A DNA stretch of 64,000 nucleotides from Candidatus Marimicrobium litorale (GCF_026262645.1 NZ_SHNO01000001.1:2232001-2296000), one strand, 5' to 3'; shown: positions 44,321 through 55,452, counted from the first letter of the stretch. Notes: generated by a model not told the origin, from the sequence alone. Made by a program: numbers and translations.

Positions 44321-45754
44321 ATGAGCACGATTCTCGTCGTTGAGGACGAATCCGTAATCCGCGTCGCACTGCGCCGACTGTTGGAGCGCCATGACTACGA
44401 GGTGAGTGAGGCTGGCTCGGTCCAAGAGGCCGAACAAAACCATGATCTGGCCTCATTTGATCTGGTTATCAGTGACTTGCGCTTGCCGGGCGCGCCCGGC
44501 ACAGACCTCATCCAAAAGGCCGGTGAAGTGCCCGTCCTGATTATGACCAGCTATGCAAGCCTGCGCTCGGCGGTAGATTCCATGCGCATGGGCGCGGTCG
44601 ACTACATCGCCAAGCCCTTTGACCACGGCGATATGGTCAGCGCGGTACAACGAATTATCGCGGACCACCCCACCGACCATGCTGTCAAGACGGACGCGGT
44701 GCAAGAGTCGGCAAAACCGGCCGTCAATGAAACCGGCATGGTGGGCAATTGTCCTGCCATACTGACTTTGCTGGCGCATATCGAGCGGGTGGCGCCCACC
44801 GACTCTACCGTACTGATTCAGGGTGAAACGGGCACCGGCAAAGAACTTGTGGCTCGCAGTGTGCACCAGGGCAGTCGCCGGGCCGACAAGATGATGATTT
44901 CGGTCAACTGTGCGGCCATCCCCGATACCCTGATTGAATCTGAGTTATTTGGCTACGAAAAGGGCGCTTTCACTGGCGCCAATGCCAGCCGCATGGGGTT
45001 GATCGAAGCGGCCGACGGCAGCACCCTGTTTCTCGACGAAATCGGCGAGTTGCCCATGGAAGCCCAGGCACGGTTATTGCGCTTTATCCAGGAGGGTGAG
45101 ATCCGCCGGATCGGGTCCGTGCACTCGCGCAAAGTCAACGTTCGCCTTGTTTGTGCGACTCACCGTCATCTGCAGAGCCTGTCCGCTGAAGGCCGGTTCC
45201 GACAGGACCTGTTTTACCGGATCAATGTCCTGCAACTGACACTGCCGCCGCTGCGGGACCGGGGCAAGGACATTCTGCAGCTGGCAGAGCGCATGGTGCG
45301 TGAGCAGTCCGAGCGCCTCGGACGCCCTCGCATGCACCTGTCGCCAAAAGCCATTCAGGCCATCACCACCTACCAATGGCCAGGCAATGTCCGAGAACTG
45401 GAACATGCCATTGAACGGGCCGTCATTCTGTCGGACAGCGACGAAATCGACAACACAGCGCTGGCCATAGATTTGGAGCTGGTCAATATCAACCGTATCA
45501 GGGGTGAGCAGGTCAGTATCGCAGGCGAAACCGCCAAACCGGCCTCCCGTGAGCCTCAGGAGGACCTCTCGCTCGAGGATTATTTCCAACGTTTTGTGTT
45601 GGAACACCAGGATTCCATGAGCGAGACGGAACTGGCACAAAAGCTGGGCGTAAGCCGCAAATGCCTGTGGGAACGCCGCCAGCGTTTCGGCATTCCGCGC
45701 AACAAGAGCAATACCAATACACGGGGTAAAATCGCCTCCGCACAGGGCAAATAG
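44321..45754 (+). CDS. cbrB: sigma-54-dependent response regulator CbrB
   Basis: 477 residues. Receiver domain with phospho-Asp in FDLVISDLRLPG (about 50). AAA+ domain: Walker A GETGTGKE, sigma-54 contact loop GAFTGA, Walker B TLFLDEIGE. C-terminal HTH ETELAQKLGVSRKCLWERRQRFG. Activates sigma-54 promoters. A likely target, the sRNA promoter at 45879, lies directly downstream, as for crcZ in Pseudomonas. Confidence 0.95.
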   Translation: MSTILVVEDESVIRVALRRLLERHDYEVSEAGSVQEAEQNHDLASFDLVISDLRLPGAPGTDLIQKAGEVPVLIMTSYASLRSAVDSMRMGAVDYIAKPFDHGDMVSAVQRIIADHPTDHAVKTDAVQESAKPAVNETGMVGNCPAILTLLAHIERVAPTDSTVLIQGETGTGKELVARSVHQGSRRADKMMISVNCAAIPDTLIESELFGYEKGAFTGANASRMGLIEAADGSTLFLDEIGELPMEAQARLLRFIQEGEIRRIGSVHSRKVNVRLVCATHRHLQSLSAEGRFRQDLFYRINVLQLTLPPLRDRGKDILQLAERMVREQSERLGRPRMHLSPKAIQAITTYQWPGNVRELEHAIERAVILSDSDEIDNTALAIDLELVNINRIRGEQVSIAGETAKPASREPQEDLSLEDYFQRFVLEHQDSMSETELAQKLGVSRKCLWERRQRFGIPRNKSNTNTRGKIASAQGK

Positions 45755-45786
45755 GCGTTACCCTGCAGCGCGACGACTCACTAATA

Positions 45787-45810
45787 GGGGTAATTCGGTA
45801 ACGTTACCCC
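45787..45810. promoter_or_regulatory. inverted repeat, probable CbrB upstream activating site
   Basis: GGGGTAA-N10-TTACCCC, a perfect 7-bp inverted repeat with a TTAC half-site repeated nearby at about 45756 (GCGTTACCC). It lies about 70-90 bp upstream of a sigma-54 promoter, a normal enhancer distance. Confidence 0.55.
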
Positions 45811-45875
45811 GGAAAAACCGTATCCAGCAGACACTATTAAAAACCTATCTCTCTGTTTTTAATGGGAATTATAAA

Positions 45876-45895
45876 GTTGGCACAATAAATGCTTT
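45876..45895 (+). promoter_or_regulatory. sigma-54 promoter of the CrcZ-like RNA
   Basis: GTTGGCACAATAAATGCTTT has the invariant GG (45879-45880) and GC (45891-45892) exactly 10 bp apart, the -24/-12 pattern. Predicted start near 45903, right before the first A-rich motif. Confidence 0.75.
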
Positions 45896-45902
45896 ATCTC
45901 CC

Positions 45903-46230
45903 CCGGTACGAAAAATAATAATAATCGCTACCCGAATAAAAATAACAGCGCTGCACTATGGACCTGGATGGGGGAAGATTTCTTCCCCACATTTTCCATT
46001 TAGCTCATTTTCACGCCTCCGACTGGCGCATTACTGCCGATACCGTTGGGGGCGATCTGCGAGCAACAATGCTTAACCCTCGCAGACACTGGGCATTACT
46101 GTACACCCGTGGTTGTACTTGCCTAACAATAAAATACATGGAAATAAGAATAATCGATGGCGTGAGACCTGGATGGGGAGAACTCTGTTTTCCCCATCAT
46201 TCATCCCCTCCCTGCCATGCATTATCCAAG
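45903..46230 (+). ncRNA. crcZ: CrcZ-like Hfq/Crc-titrating small RNA
   Basis: No protein-like frame lies between cbrB and pcnB. The RNA carries at least four A-rich AAYAAYAA-type motifs (about 45911-45925, 45934-45947, 46124-46137 and 46141-46155), the kind that bind Hfq-Crc in Pseudomonas CrcZ and so relieve catabolite repression. Two similar modules each hold an A-rich stretch, then GACCTGGATGGGG and a hairpin (45971-45988 and 46173-46197). Same gene order as Pseudomonas cbrB-crcZ-pcnB. The 3' end is not fixed; no strong terminator seen. Confidence 0.65.
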
Positions 46231-46318
46231 CGGGCGCGCCATTGGCTTTGCAGCAAGTCCCTGCCCTTCTATGATAAGCTGCGTATCGGTTGAACACCCT
46301 CAACAGGTTTAAATCCGC

Positions 46319-47620
46319 TTGAATATCATCCCCCGGGATCAGCACTGCATCTCCCGTAAACACATCAGCGACAGCGCCCTGAAAGTAATGTCGCGCCTGC
46401 GCAAGGGAGGCTTCCAGGCCTACCTCGTCGGCGGCGCGGTGCGCGATCTGCTGCGGGGAGCACACCCAAAGGATTTCGACGTCGCCACGGATGCCACTCC
46501 AGAAGCAGTCAACGAGCTGTTTCGCAATTCACGCATCATCGGTCGCCGCTTTCGTATAGTGCACGTGCGGTTTGGGCGAGAGATCATTGAAGTGACCACT
46601 TTCCGCGGGCATCACGACAGCACACCGGATACCGCGCAGAGCAAAGGTGCCAGCAAGCACCATTCACAGCAATCCGCCAGCGGATTGCTGTTGCGCGATA
46701 ACGTCTACGGCACTCTGGCCGAGGATGCAGCGCGGCGCGACCTGACCATTAACGCGCTCTATTACGATTCGGAAAAGTTCGAGGTATTCGACCAGGTCGA
46801 CGGCCTTGAGGACATGGCACAACAGCAGATTCGTATCATCGGCGACCCCGACCAACGCTATACCGAAGATCCCGTGCGCATGCTGCGTGTGCTGCGATTT
46901 GCCGCCAAACTGTCCTTCGGCATTGCGCCGGACACCGCAGCGGCAATCCCGCGATGTGCGCATCTGTTGGAGCAAATTCCCTCGGCCCGCCTGTTCGACG
47001 AATTCCTGAAGCTGTTTCTTGGCGGGTACGCGGCCGCAACACTGGACCAACTGATCCAGCACGATTTGCTGCGTTACCTGTTCCCCGAGACCTGCATCGC
47101 CCTTGAGGAACACCCTACCGGTCAGGCTCTGGTAGAGGCCGCAATGGTTAGCACAGACGTCCGTATCGCGGCAGACAAACCGGTCACGCCCGCGTTTATT
47201 CTGGCGGCGTTGCTGTGGCCTGTGGTCGATAACGCGTTCCAGCGGCGCAAGGCGGGTGATGAGCCCCCCATGGTCGCCATTCATGGGGCGGGCCAGGATG
47301 CCATTTCGGCCGCTGCGCAGCATCTGTCTATTCCGAGAAGATTCAGCCAACCCATGCGGGAAATCTGGGAGTTCCAATTGCGCCTGCAGCGCAAAACCGG
47401 CCGCAAGGCGTTAGAACTGCTGGAGCACAGGCGGTTTCGCGCGGCCTATGATTTTCTCCTGCTGCGGGAGCAGGCCGGCGAGGAAACCGATGGACTCGGC
47501 CCGTGGTGGACAGAGGTTCAGACGCTGTCTAAACCAGAGCGAGAGGAGAAAATGGCATCAAAGGGCCGCCGAAACCGCCCCGGTCGCAACCGGACGCAAC
47601 GTCCAAAGCACACGGAATGA
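46319..47620 (+). CDS. pcnB: poly(A) polymerase I
   Basis: 433 residues. FQAYLVGGAVRDLLRGAHPKDFDVATDATPE is the nucleotidyltransferase motif with the GG and DxD metal pair; RRFRIVHVRFG and RRDLTINALYYD follow in order. It adds 3' poly(A) to RNA for decay. The start is TTG 46319 by best fit; no strong ribosome site. A basic C-terminal tail is present. Overlaps folK by 4 bp. Confidence 0.94.
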   Translation: MNIIPRDQHCISRKHISDSALKVMSRLRKGGFQAYLVGGAVRDLLRGAHPKDFDVATDATPEAVNELFRNSRIIGRRFRIVHVRFGREIIEVTTFRGHHDSTPDTAQSKGASKHHSQQSASGLLLRDNVYGTLAEDAARRDLTINALYYDSEKFEVFDQVDGLEDMAQQQIRIIGDPDQRYTEDPVRMLRVLRFAAKLSFGIAPDTAAAIPRCAHLLEQIPSARLFDEFLKLFLGGYAAATLDQLIQHDLLRYLFPETCIALEEHPTGQALVEAAMVSTDVRIAADKPVTPAFILAALLWPVVDNAFQRRKAGDEPPMVAIHGAGQDAISAAAQHLSIPRRFSQPMREIWEFQLRLQRKTGRKALELLEHRRFRAAYDFLLLREQAGEETDGLGPWWTEVQTLSKPEREEKMASKGRRNRPGRNRTQRPKHTE

Positions 47621-48132
47621 TCCCGGCTTACATCGCCCTGGGCAGCAATCTGGGCCATCCGTTATCTCAGCTACGCACCGCACTTGCCAGCCTGGCAGCA
47701 CTGCCCCTTACAGAACTGAAAAGCGTTTCAAGCGGCTGGCGCAGCGCTGCCGTGGGACCCGGCGAGCAACCAGACTACCTCAATGCGGTTGCCATGATTA
47801 TGACGGAGCTCGCACCTCACGCCTTGTTGCAAGAGCTACAGCACATCGAGGCAGCACAGGGTCGCGAGCGCACCGAACACTGGGGACCGCGGACGCTGGA
47901 TCTGGATATTCTGCTGTATGGCGATCGGGTGATCAGCACCGCGCAGCTCACTGTTCCGCATCCCCGCATGGCAGAGCGCAATTTTGTTCTGTACCCTCTG
48001 CGCGAAATCAGCAACACTAACCTGCTGCCAAACGGCATGGAGATTGATGCCCTGCTGCGGGAATGCCCCGCTAACGGGCTGGAAAAAACCGCACTACCGC
48101 TGCGGGACGCGCATTTTCCAGAGAACAGGTAA
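47617..48132 (+). CDS. folK: hydroxymethyldihydropterin pyrophosphokinase
   Basis: 171 residues. AYIALGSNLGHP at the start, DYLNAVAMI, and RTEHWGPRTLDLDILLYGD with VPHPRMAERNFVLYPL are HPPK motifs, the DLD pair binding Mg2+. Transfers pyrophosphate to hydroxymethyldihydropterin in folate synthesis. ATG overlaps the pcnB stop. Confidence 0.97.
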   Translation: MIPAYIALGSNLGHPLSQLRTALASLAALPLTELKSVSSGWRSAAVGPGEQPDYLNAVAMIMTELAPHALLQELQHIEAAQGRERTEHWGPRTLDLDILLYGDRVISTAQLTVPHPRMAERNFVLYPLREISNTNLLPNGMEIDALLRECPANGLEKTALPLRDAHFPENR

Positions 48133-48147
48133 CCCACAGGGACACGT

Positions 48148-48831
48148 GTGATTGCAAGCAACCAGGCTATCAGCGTCGAGCTAAAAGGACGCACACCGCC
48201 CTCTTTCATCGCGGTTGAGGGCTCGATTGGCGTGGGCAAAACCACGCTGGCCCACAAACTGGCTGCAAGCTTCGACTGTGCCACCTTGCTGGAGGACGCA
48301 GAGGAGAATCCGTTTCTGGAACGTTTCTATAACAACCGGGAGCAGGCGGCCCTCGCCACTCAGCTATTTTTCCTGTTCCAGCGTGCGCAAAAAATTCAGG
48401 ATTTACGCCAGGCCGATATTTTCGCTCCAGACAGGGTCGCAGATTTCCTGATCGACAAGGACCCCTTGTTCGCTCGCATCAACCTGGACGCAGATGAGTA
48501 CCAGCTGTACGAAAAGGTCTACCAACAACTGACCATTGATGCGCCCCGTCCAGATCTGGTGCTGTACCTGCAGGCACCCACCGATGTGCTGCTTTCGCGC
48601 ATCGAAAACCGCGGGCTGGCCATGGAAAAGGGTATCAACCGGGACTATCTGGAGCGCCTCAACGAAGTGTACAGCGAGTTCTTTCTGTACTACGATGATG
48701 CCCCGTTGTTAATCGTTAACGCCAGTGAGATCGACCTCGCCAACAGTGTCGCCGATTACCGGGACCTGGTGGATTACATGCTCGACATTCGCAGCGGTCG
48801 CCACTATTTCAATCCCACGTTTTTCAGATAG
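48148..48831 (+). CDS. deoxynucleoside kinase (dAK/dGK-like)
   Basis: 227 residues. FIAVEGSIGVGKTTLAHKLA is the P-loop; LYLQAPTDVLLSRIENRG with a following R-rich region (LAMEKGINRDYLERL) is the dNK lid. Phosphorylates a deoxynucleoside. The base is unknown. GTG start at 48148. Between folK and panB, as in Pseudomonas. Confidence 0.88.
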   Translation: MIASNQAISVELKGRTPPSFIAVEGSIGVGKTTLAHKLAASFDCATLLEDAEENPFLERFYNNREQAALATQLFFLFQRAQKIQDLRQADIFAPDRVADFLIDKDPLFARINLDADEYQLYEKVYQQLTIDAPRPDLVLYLQAPTDVLLSRIENRGLAMEKGINRDYLERLNEVYSEFFLYYDDAPLLIVNASEIDLANSVADYRDLVDYMLDIRSGRHYFNPTFFR

Positions 48832-48884
48832 TATTGCGCCCCTGAGGTCTTCAATACCGGTAACCAGCGCACAGGACTGCAACC

Positions 48885-49676
48885 ATGGGCAAGATCACCA
48901 TAAGCACCCTGGATAAGATGAAGGCAGCGGACGAAAAGTTCGTCTGTATCACTGCCTACGATGCTACCTTTTCCAGGCTTATCAGCGATACCGGCGCCGA
49001 AATCATACTGGTGGGAGACTCACTGGGTATGGTTCTGCAAGGCCACGACAGTACGATCCCTGTGACAATCGCAGACATGGCCTACCACACAGAGAGTGTC
49101 TGCCGCGCTAATCCCCGCTCGCTGGTCATCGCCGACATGCCCTTCATGAGCTACACCACTACAGAGCAGGCAATGGAGAATGCCACTCACCTTATGCAGG
49201 CCGGGGCACACATGGTCAAGATGGAGGGTGGCGCGTGGCTATCGGATACCATTAGCAGCCTGGTCGAGCGCGGTATACCGGTGTGCGCCCATTTGGGCCT
49301 CACACCGCAGTCGGTTAACGCCTTTGGCGGCTTCAAGGTACAGGGCCGCACACCCAAGGAGGCCAAATCAATCCGGGCGGAGGCGGTGGAAATCCAGGAC
49401 GCCGGTGCCAGCCTGCTGGTACTGGAATGCATTCCCTCCAACCTGGCGGCGGATATCAGCAAGAATCTCGACATTCCCGTGATCGGTATTGGCGCCGGAC
49501 GGGACACGGACGGGCAAGTCCTGGTCATGCACGATCTGCTGGGCCTGTCGACACATACCCCGCGCTTTGTGCAGAATTTTATGGCCGGTCAATCCAGTGT
49601 CGCCGGCGGTCTGCAGGCTTTTGTCGACGCGGTTAAATCGGGCGCATACCCCGCCGAAGAACATACCTACTCCTGA
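48885..49676 (+). CDS. panB: 3-methyl-2-oxobutanoate hydroxymethyltransferase
   Basis: 263 residues, family length. TAYDATFSRLISDTGAEIILVGDSLGMVLQGHDST, KMEGG and IPVIGIGAG are KPHMT motifs with Asp ligands for Mg2+. First step of pantothenate synthesis. ATG at 48885. Confidence 0.97.
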   Translation: MGKITISTLDKMKAADEKFVCITAYDATFSRLISDTGAEIILVGDSLGMVLQGHDSTIPVTIADMAYHTESVCRANPRSLVIADMPFMSYTTTEQAMENATHLMQAGAHMVKMEGGAWLSDTISSLVERGIPVCAHLGLTPQSVNAFGGFKVQGRTPKEAKSIRAEAVEIQDAGASLLVLECIPSNLAADISKNLDIPVIGIGAGRDTDGQVLVMHDLLGLSTHTPRFVQNFMAGQSSVAGGLQAFVDAVKSGAYPAEEHTYS

Positions 49677-50010
49677 CCAAGGGCGCCCAGAGGGTGGGCA
49701 TCGTTACACACCTGGACGCCGCCACATTATCCCCAACCTCTTTAACATGCCTCAACAGGGCGTGCTTCTCTAGAGTTAGGAGCCCCAAGAGTAAGTCAGT
49801 GCTCACTATTAATAATTTTTCCCGGCAATATATACAACCCCGCTTTGCTTCTTTTGGTAACAAACAGTGTGAATTTTCCGCATAAAGCCGTTGCTGGCCG
49901 CAAAGTGTTGGGGCATACTCGCAGCAAGTCTGGAATTGAGCCTACGGTTCATTCCGGTAAACCTTGATGTGTTTAGCGTCACCAGTGCGCCCGAAGGGGA
50001 TCAGGTAGAC
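49677..50010. other. wide panB-panC interval
   Basis: 334 bp between two genes that usually adjoin. No protein-like frame was seen on either strand and nothing recognisable as a regulatory element. It may contain a separate panC promoter. Confidence 0.4.
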
Positions 50011-50898
50011 ATGCGAACCTACAACAGCACCGCAGCACTAAAACCGGCGCTTGCAGCCTTCCGCGGACAGGCGCAGACCATCGCCTTTGTGCCGACCATG
50101 GGCAACCTGCACGAGGGCCATCTGGACCTGGTGCGAAAGGCCCGAACACTCTGCGATATCGTCGTGGTCAGTGTCTTTGTAAACCCCCTGCAATTCGGCC
50201 CCAACGAAGATCTCGACGCCTATCCCCGCACGCTTCTTGCTGACAAGGAGAAACTCTTCGCTGAGGGTGTACAGGTGCTTTTCGCACCCGGTGTGAATGA
50301 TGTGTACCCGCAGGGCATGGACGCACAAACTCTGGTGCATGTGCCTGAGTTGGGGGACACGCTCTGCGGCAGCCGCCGCCCGGGACATTTTGACGGTGTG
50401 ACTACGGTCGTAAGCAAGCTATTCAACATGGTGCAGCCTGACGTGGCGTTGTTTGGCGAGAAGGATTTCCAGCAGTTGTCCATTGTGCGGAAAATGGTCA
50501 CCGATCTCTGTATGCCCATTGAAATCATTGGTGTGGTCACGACGCGGGACGAGGACGGCCTCGCGAAAAGTTCACGTAATGGCTACCTTTCGCTGCAACA
50601 CCGCCGTATTGCGCCAACACTGAATCAGACACTCAATGAGTGCCGCGAGGCCATCGCCTGCGGGTTCGATAATTTCTTGCAACTGGAATCTCACGCGCGA
50701 CTGCGCTTGCTGCAGGCGGGGTTTGAGACCGACTACTTCACCGTGCGCGACGCACGCACTCTGAAGGCGGTTACAGATAGCACCGAGGAGGTGGCTATTC
50801 TCGCCGCCGCCCGGTTGGGTGAGACCCGTTTGATTGACAACGTCCGGCTCGTTCTCAACCCAATTTCCGATTGGGGCATGCTCGCAGACGGGCGCTAG
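50011..50898 (+). CDS. panC: pantothenate synthetase
   Basis: 295 residues from ATG 50011 (MRTYNSTAALK); the open frame begins 120 bp earlier but that part is unlike the family. FVPTMGNLHEGHLDLVRKAR is the HIGH-like ATP motif; NPLQFGPNEDLDAYPR and ARDAR-type later motifs fit PanC. Joins pantoate and beta-alanine. Confidence 0.95.
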   Translation: MRTYNSTAALKPALAAFRGQAQTIAFVPTMGNLHEGHLDLVRKARTLCDIVVVSVFVNPLQFGPNEDLDAYPRTLLADKEKLFAEGVQVLFAPGVNDVYPQGMDAQTLVHVPELGDTLCGSRRPGHFDGVTTVVSKLFNMVQPDVALFGEKDFQQLSIVRKMVTDLCMPIEIIGVVTTRDEDGLAKSSRNGYLSLQHRRIAPTLNQTLNECREAIACGFDNFLQLESHARLRLLQAGFETDYFTVRDARTLKAVTDSTEEVAILAAARLGETRLIDNVRLVLNPISDWGMLADGR

Positions 50899-51063
50899 AC
50901 GGCCCGATTCTTACCTGCTCCCTGCCCGCGCCACTCTCGCAGATTTGGTATCGCAGCGCTTATTGCGCATCAACACCACCTGGCTTTTTCGCCACCAAGG
51001 TTGCAACACATCCCGCGCAACGTATTATCTTTGTTCCAAATAACGAGATAAGGAAAGGGCATC

Positions 51064-52995
51064 ATGTCTGAATCCACCACCCGCCCCGTGCCCGACAATT
51101 TCCGCGATGCACACATTAATGCCGACAGTTATCAGGCGTTGTACCAACGCTCTTTAGCCGATCCGGACAGCTTTTGGGCAGAGATGGCGACCGAGTTCCT
51201 TACCTGGGACAAGCCATGGGACAGCGTGCGCAATTACGATTTTGTTGCGGGCGTCGCTGAATGGTTCAGCGGAGGCAAACTGAACGTCAGCTATAACTGT
51301 ATCGACAGGCACCTGCCGCAGCGCGCCAGCCAGACAGCCTTAATCTGGGAGGGAGACGACCCTGGCGATGACCAACGTATTACTTACGCCGAATTGAAAG
51401 ACCATGTTTGCCGACTCGCCAATGTTTTGAAATCACGAGGGGTGCGCAAGGGCGATCGAGTCTGTCTCTATATGCCCATGATTCCCGAGGCTGCCTATGC
51501 CATGCTGGCCTGCGCCCGCATCGGCGCGGTTCACTCTGTGGTATTCGGAGGCTTTTCGCCCGAGGCATTGAAAGACCGCATCCTTGACTCCGATTGCCAG
51601 ACCCTGATCACCGCCGACGAGGGCGTGCGCGGCGGAAAAAATATTCCTCTGAAAGCGAATGCGGACAAAGCACTTTCGGCGTGCCCCAATGTACACACAT
51701 GCCTGGTGGTAAAACGCACGGGCGGCAACACCGCCTGGCACGACGGGCGCGACGTCTGGTATCACGATCTTGTACCCGGCGCAGACGCGGAATGCGCAGC
51801 CGAGTCCATGGGGTCGGAAGACCCACTATTCATTCTCTATACCTCCGGCTCCACCGGCAAGCCCAAGGGTGTCCTTCACACCACGGGTGGTTACCTGCTA
51901 CAGGCCGCCATGACCTTTAAGTACACCTTTGACTACCGCGATGGCGATATCTACTGGTGCACCGCGGACGTAGGATGGGTTACAGGCCACACCTATATTC
52001 TTTATGGCCCGCTGGCCAACGGCGCCATTTCCGTGATGTTTGAAGGCGTCCCCACGTATCCGGATGCGGCGCGCTGCTGGGAGGTGATAGACAAGCACAA
52101 GGTGAATATCTTTTATACCGCGCCCACTGCGATACGTGCCCTGCAGGCCCTCGGTGACGAGCCTGTCACGCGCTGCTCCAGAGCCTCGCTGAAATTGCTG
52201 GGCACGGTGGGTGAACCAATCAATCCAGAGGCCTGGGAGTGGTACTACAACGTGGTGGGCGAGCAGCGCTGTCCGATTGTGGACACCTGGTGGCAAACCG
52301 AGACGGGAGGCCATATGATCACCCCCCTACCCGGCGCGACCGACTTGAAACCCGGCTCTGCCTCGCGCCCGTTTTTCGGCGTGGAGCTCGCCCTGCTCAA
52401 TGAACAGGGCGAGCAGATTGAGGGCGCTGGCGCTGGCTACCTGGTCATAAAATCATCCTGGCCCGGACAGATTCGCTCCGTCTACGGTGATCATCAGCGC
52501 ATGATAGACACTTATTTCAGCCAATATCCTGGCTACTATTTTACCGGAGACGGCGCGAGGCGCGACGAGGACGGCTATTACTGGATCACGGGGCGGGTAG
52601 ACGACGTACTCAACGTGTCCGGACACCGCATGGGCACGGCGGAGGTCGAGAGCGCGCTGGTGCTGCACGACGAAATCGCGGAGGCCGCCGTTGTCGGCTT
52701 CCCCCACGACATCAAGGGACAGGGCATCTACGCCTATGTGACACCGATGCAGGGTACAGAGCCCAGCGATACCCTGCGAGACGAGCTTATCGCCCTGTGT
52801 GTGCAGGCAATCGGCCCCATTGCCAAACCCGATATTATTCAGTGGGCGCCCGGGCTGCCGAAAACGCGCTCCGGTAAAATCATGCGCAGAATACTGCGCA
52901 AGATCGCCGAGAACGAGCTGGACAGCCTGGGCGATACCAGCACATTGGCAGACCCTTCAGTGGTGGAAAGCCTGGTGGCCAATAGACCATCCTGA
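51064..52995 (+). CDS. acs: acetyl-CoA synthetase
   Basis: 643 residues. [23 protein letters not shown] is the AMP-loop, WWQTETGG and [25 protein letters not shown] the AMP-forming core, and [12 protein letters not shown] the C-terminal catalytic Lys that is reversibly acetylated. Makes acetyl-CoA from acetate, ATP and CoA. ATG at 51064 after GGAAAGGG. Its expression is a Crc/Cbr-type target elsewhere; not shown here. Confidence 0.97.
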   Translation: MSESTTRPVPDNFRDAHINADSYQALYQRSLADPDSFWAEMATEFLTWDKPWDSVRNYDFVAGVAEWFSGGKLNVSYNCIDRHLPQRASQTALIWEGDDPGDDQRITYAELKDHVCRLANVLKSRGVRKGDRVCLYMPMIPEAAYAMLACARIGAVHSVVFGGFSPEALKDRILDSDCQTLITADEGVRGGKNIPLKANADKALSACPNVHTCLVVKRTGGNTAWHDGRDVWYHDLVPGADAECAAESMGSEDPLFILYTSGSTGKPKGVLHTTGGYLLQAAMTFKYTFDYRDGDIYWCTADVGWVTGHTYILYGPLANGAISVMFEGVPTYPDAARCWEVIDKHKVNIFYTAPTAIRALQALGDEPVTRCSRASLKLLGTVGEPINPEAWEWYYNVVGEQRCPIVDTWWQTETGGHMITPLPGATDLKPGSASRPFFGVELALLNEQGEQIEGAGAGYLVIKSSWPGQIRSVYGDHQRMIDTYFSQYPGYYFTGDGARRDEDGYYWITGRVDDVLNVSGHRMGTAEVESALVLHDEIAEAAVVGFPHDIKGQGIYAYVTPMQGTEPSDTLRDELIALCVQAIGPIAKPDIIQWAPGLPKTRSGKIMRRILRKIAENELDSLGDTSTLADPSVVESLVANRPS

Positions 52996-53168
52996 GTCTG
53001 TGGATCGACCCGATAAACGTGCCGGAATGAAACGGAGAGGGCGCAAAAAAAGCGCCCATTACGCAAACTTGACGGCACACCCGCAACCTCCGGCACCCGA
53101 CCCGAGGCAGCAGATAAAACCGCCTCAGGAAGACCCCTGCCTTAAACCCGTAGCCTTCTTTTCAGACG

Positions 53169-53198
53169 AAAAAAAAGGAGGGTCCTGACGGACCCTCC
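53169..53198 (-). terminator. terminator of the pnp transcript
   Basis: 9-bp perfect stem GGAGGGTCC/GGACCCTCC (53177-53185 with 53190-53198), followed on the minus strand by a run of eight T. It ends transcription arriving from pnp; acs on the other strand gains only the hairpin. Confidence 0.9.
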
Positions 53199-53227
53199 CT
53201 TGATCTTTACGGGATTGAAGCCGTGCC

Positions 53228-55348
53228 TTACTCGGCTGCTTCCGCCGCATTACCGGAAGGCGCCTCGTCCTCAAGCAGCTCTTTGATAGACAGCTTGATA
53301 CGACCACGCTGGTCTACGTCCAGCACTTTCACACGCACCTCCTCGCCTTCACTCAGATGGTCTGTCACATTTTCTACCCGCTCATTGGCGATCTGGGAGA
53401 TGTGCACCAGTCCGTCCTTACCAGGCAAAATATTGACAAAAGCACCGAAGTCGACGATGCGTGCCACCGTACCGGTATACACCGCACCCACTTCAGCCTC
53501 CGCAGTGATTTCCTCGACCATGGCGACAGCGGCATCACGCGATGCCTGATCCGGGCCAAAAATACGCACCGTGCCGTCATCTTCGACGTCAACTGTCGCA
53601 CCGGACTGTTCGGTAATAGAGCGAATAGTGGCACCGCCCTTGCCGATGATGTCACGGATTTTGTCGGAATCGACCTTCAGGGTCATCATGCTTGGCGCAT
53701 TCTCAGAGGTGACTTGGCGCGCTTGCGGCAGCACCTCATTCATCTGCCCGAGAATATGCAGACGCGCAACCTTGGCCTGCTCCAGTGCCACTTCCATGAT
53801 CTGCTCGTTGATCCCTTCAATCTTGATGTCCATCTGCAGCGCGGTAACACCCTCGGCCGTACCGGCCACTTTGAAATCCATGTCACCGAGGTGATCCTCA
53901 TCGCCCAGGATGTCAGTCAGGACTGCAAACTGGTTGCCTTCCTTGACCAGACCCATTGCAATCCCTGCAACCGGCGCTTTCAGAGGCACGCCTGCTGCCA
54001 TGAGGCCAAGAGAGCCGACACATACGGAGGCCATAGAACTCGATCCATTGGATTCGGTAATCTCAGAAACCACGCGAATGGTGTAAGGGAACTCTTCCTG
54101 ATTAGGCAAAACAGCTGCAAGACCACGACGGGCGAGGCGACCGTGTCCAACCTCACGGCGACCGGTGAAGCCTACGCGGCCAGCCTCACCCACTGAATAA
54201 GGAGGGAAATTATAGTGCAACATAAACGGGTCGCGACGCGATCCTTCCAGTGCATCGATGATCTGGGCGTCTCGGGTTGAACCGAGCGTTACCGCACCGA
54301 TAGCCTGAGTTTCACCCCGTGTAAAGAGTGCGCTGCCATGTACTTTAGCCAGCACATCCACTTCACAGGCAATCTGCCGCACGGTGCGGTTATCGCGCCC
54401 ATCGATACGCGCTTCACCAGACAGAATACGCTTGCGCACGAGCCCTTTCTCGATTTTCTTGAAGATATCCTTAACGTCGTCTGCGGTAGGGCCGCCTTCA
54501 CTGACCAGGGCCTTCATCGCCGCATCGCGGATCTCTCCCACTCGCTCATAGCGGGCTGCCTTCTCAGTAATGCGGTACGCCTCACCGAGATCGGCCTTCA
54601 CCTGCTCTTCGACCGAGGCCAGCAGCGCTTCGTTGACTGGCTCAGCTTCCCATTCCCAGCGCGGCTTACCCGCTTCTTCTACCAGTTCTTGAATCGCCTG
54701 AATAACGGCCTGCATCTCCTGATGGGCAAACAGTACCGCACCGAGCATCTGATCTTCGGAAAGCTCCTCGGCCTGAGACTCCACCATCAACACAGCGTCC
54801 TTGGTACCCGCAACGATCATGTCCAGCTTGCTATCGGCAAGCTCATCGTAAGTCGGGTTGAGAATATACCCCTTGGCGTCGTTAAAACCGACGCGGGCAC
54901 CGCCAATCGGCCCCTTGAAAGGGCAACCAGAGACAGCCAGCGCTGCAGAGGTTCCTATCATGGCGGGAATATCGGGATCGATGTGCTTATCCGCGGACAT
55001 CACAGTACAGATCACCTGCACTTCGTTCATGAAACCATTCGGAAACAGCGGGCGAATGGGTCTATCGATCAGACGAGAGGTCAGGGTTTCTTTCTCACTG
55101 GGACGACCTTCCCGCTTGAAGAAACCGCCGGGTATCTTGCCCACGGAATAGGTTTTTTCAGTGTAGTGGACGGCCAGAGGGAAGAAGTCCCGACCCGGAC
55201 GCTGCGTTTTTTCTGCGACTACGGTACACAGCACAGACGTGTTCTCGACTGTTACAAGAACGGCACCGCTCGCCTGACGGGCAATACGCCCGGTCTCCAG
55301 ACTGACGGTCTGTCCGCCGTACTGGAATGTTTTGGTTACTGGATTCAC
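53228..55348 (-). CDS. pnp: polynucleotide phosphorylase
   Basis: 706 residues. Two RNase PH domains; [19 protein letters not shown] in the second carries phosphate-site residues, then KH ([21 protein letters not shown]) and S1 ([38 protein letters not shown]) domains. 3'-5' phosphorolysis of RNA. Downstream of rpsO as is universal in this group; the 5' UTR of 100 bp is where RNase III processing occurs in relatives. Confidence 0.98.
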   Translation of the reverse strand: MNPVTKTFQYGGQTVSLETGRIARQASGAVLVTVENTSVLCTVVAEKTQRPGRDFFPLAVHYTEKTYSVGKIPGGFFKREGRPSEKETLTSRLIDRPIRPLFPNGFMNEVQVICTVMSADKHIDPDIPAMIGTSAALAVSGCPFKGPIGGARVGFNDAKGYILNPTYDELADSKLDMIVAGTKDAVLMVESQAEELSEDQMLGAVLFAHQEMQAVIQAIQELVEEAGKPRWEWEAEPVNEALLASVEEQVKADLGEAYRITEKAARYERVGEIRDAAMKALVSEGGPTADDVKDIFKKIEKGLVRKRILSGEARIDGRDNRTVRQIACEVDVLAKVHGSALFTRGETQAIGAVTLGSTRDAQIIDALEGSRRDPFMLHYNFPPYSVGEAGRVGFTGRREVGHGRLARRGLAAVLPNQEEFPYTIRVVSEITESNGSSSMASVCVGSLGLMAAGVPLKAPVAGIAMGLVKEGNQFAVLTDILGDEDHLGDMDFKVAGTAEGVTALQMDIKIEGINEQIMEVALEQAKVARLHILGQMNEVLPQARQVTSENAPSMMTLKVDSDKIRDIIGKGGATIRSITEQSGATVDVEDDGTVRIFGPDQASRDAAVAMVEEITAEAEVGAVYTGTVARIVDFGAFVNILPGKDGLVHISQIANERVENVTDHLSEGEEVRVKVLDVDQRGRIKLSIKELLEDEAPSGNAAEAAE

Positions 55349-55452
55349 GTTATTTCTCCAAATTCTTTATATGACACCGGGGCGTTCCCCTGAACCCCCG
55401 GCATGAATACCGCCTCAATTAACACCCCAACAAGGGCTTAACGGCATGGACC

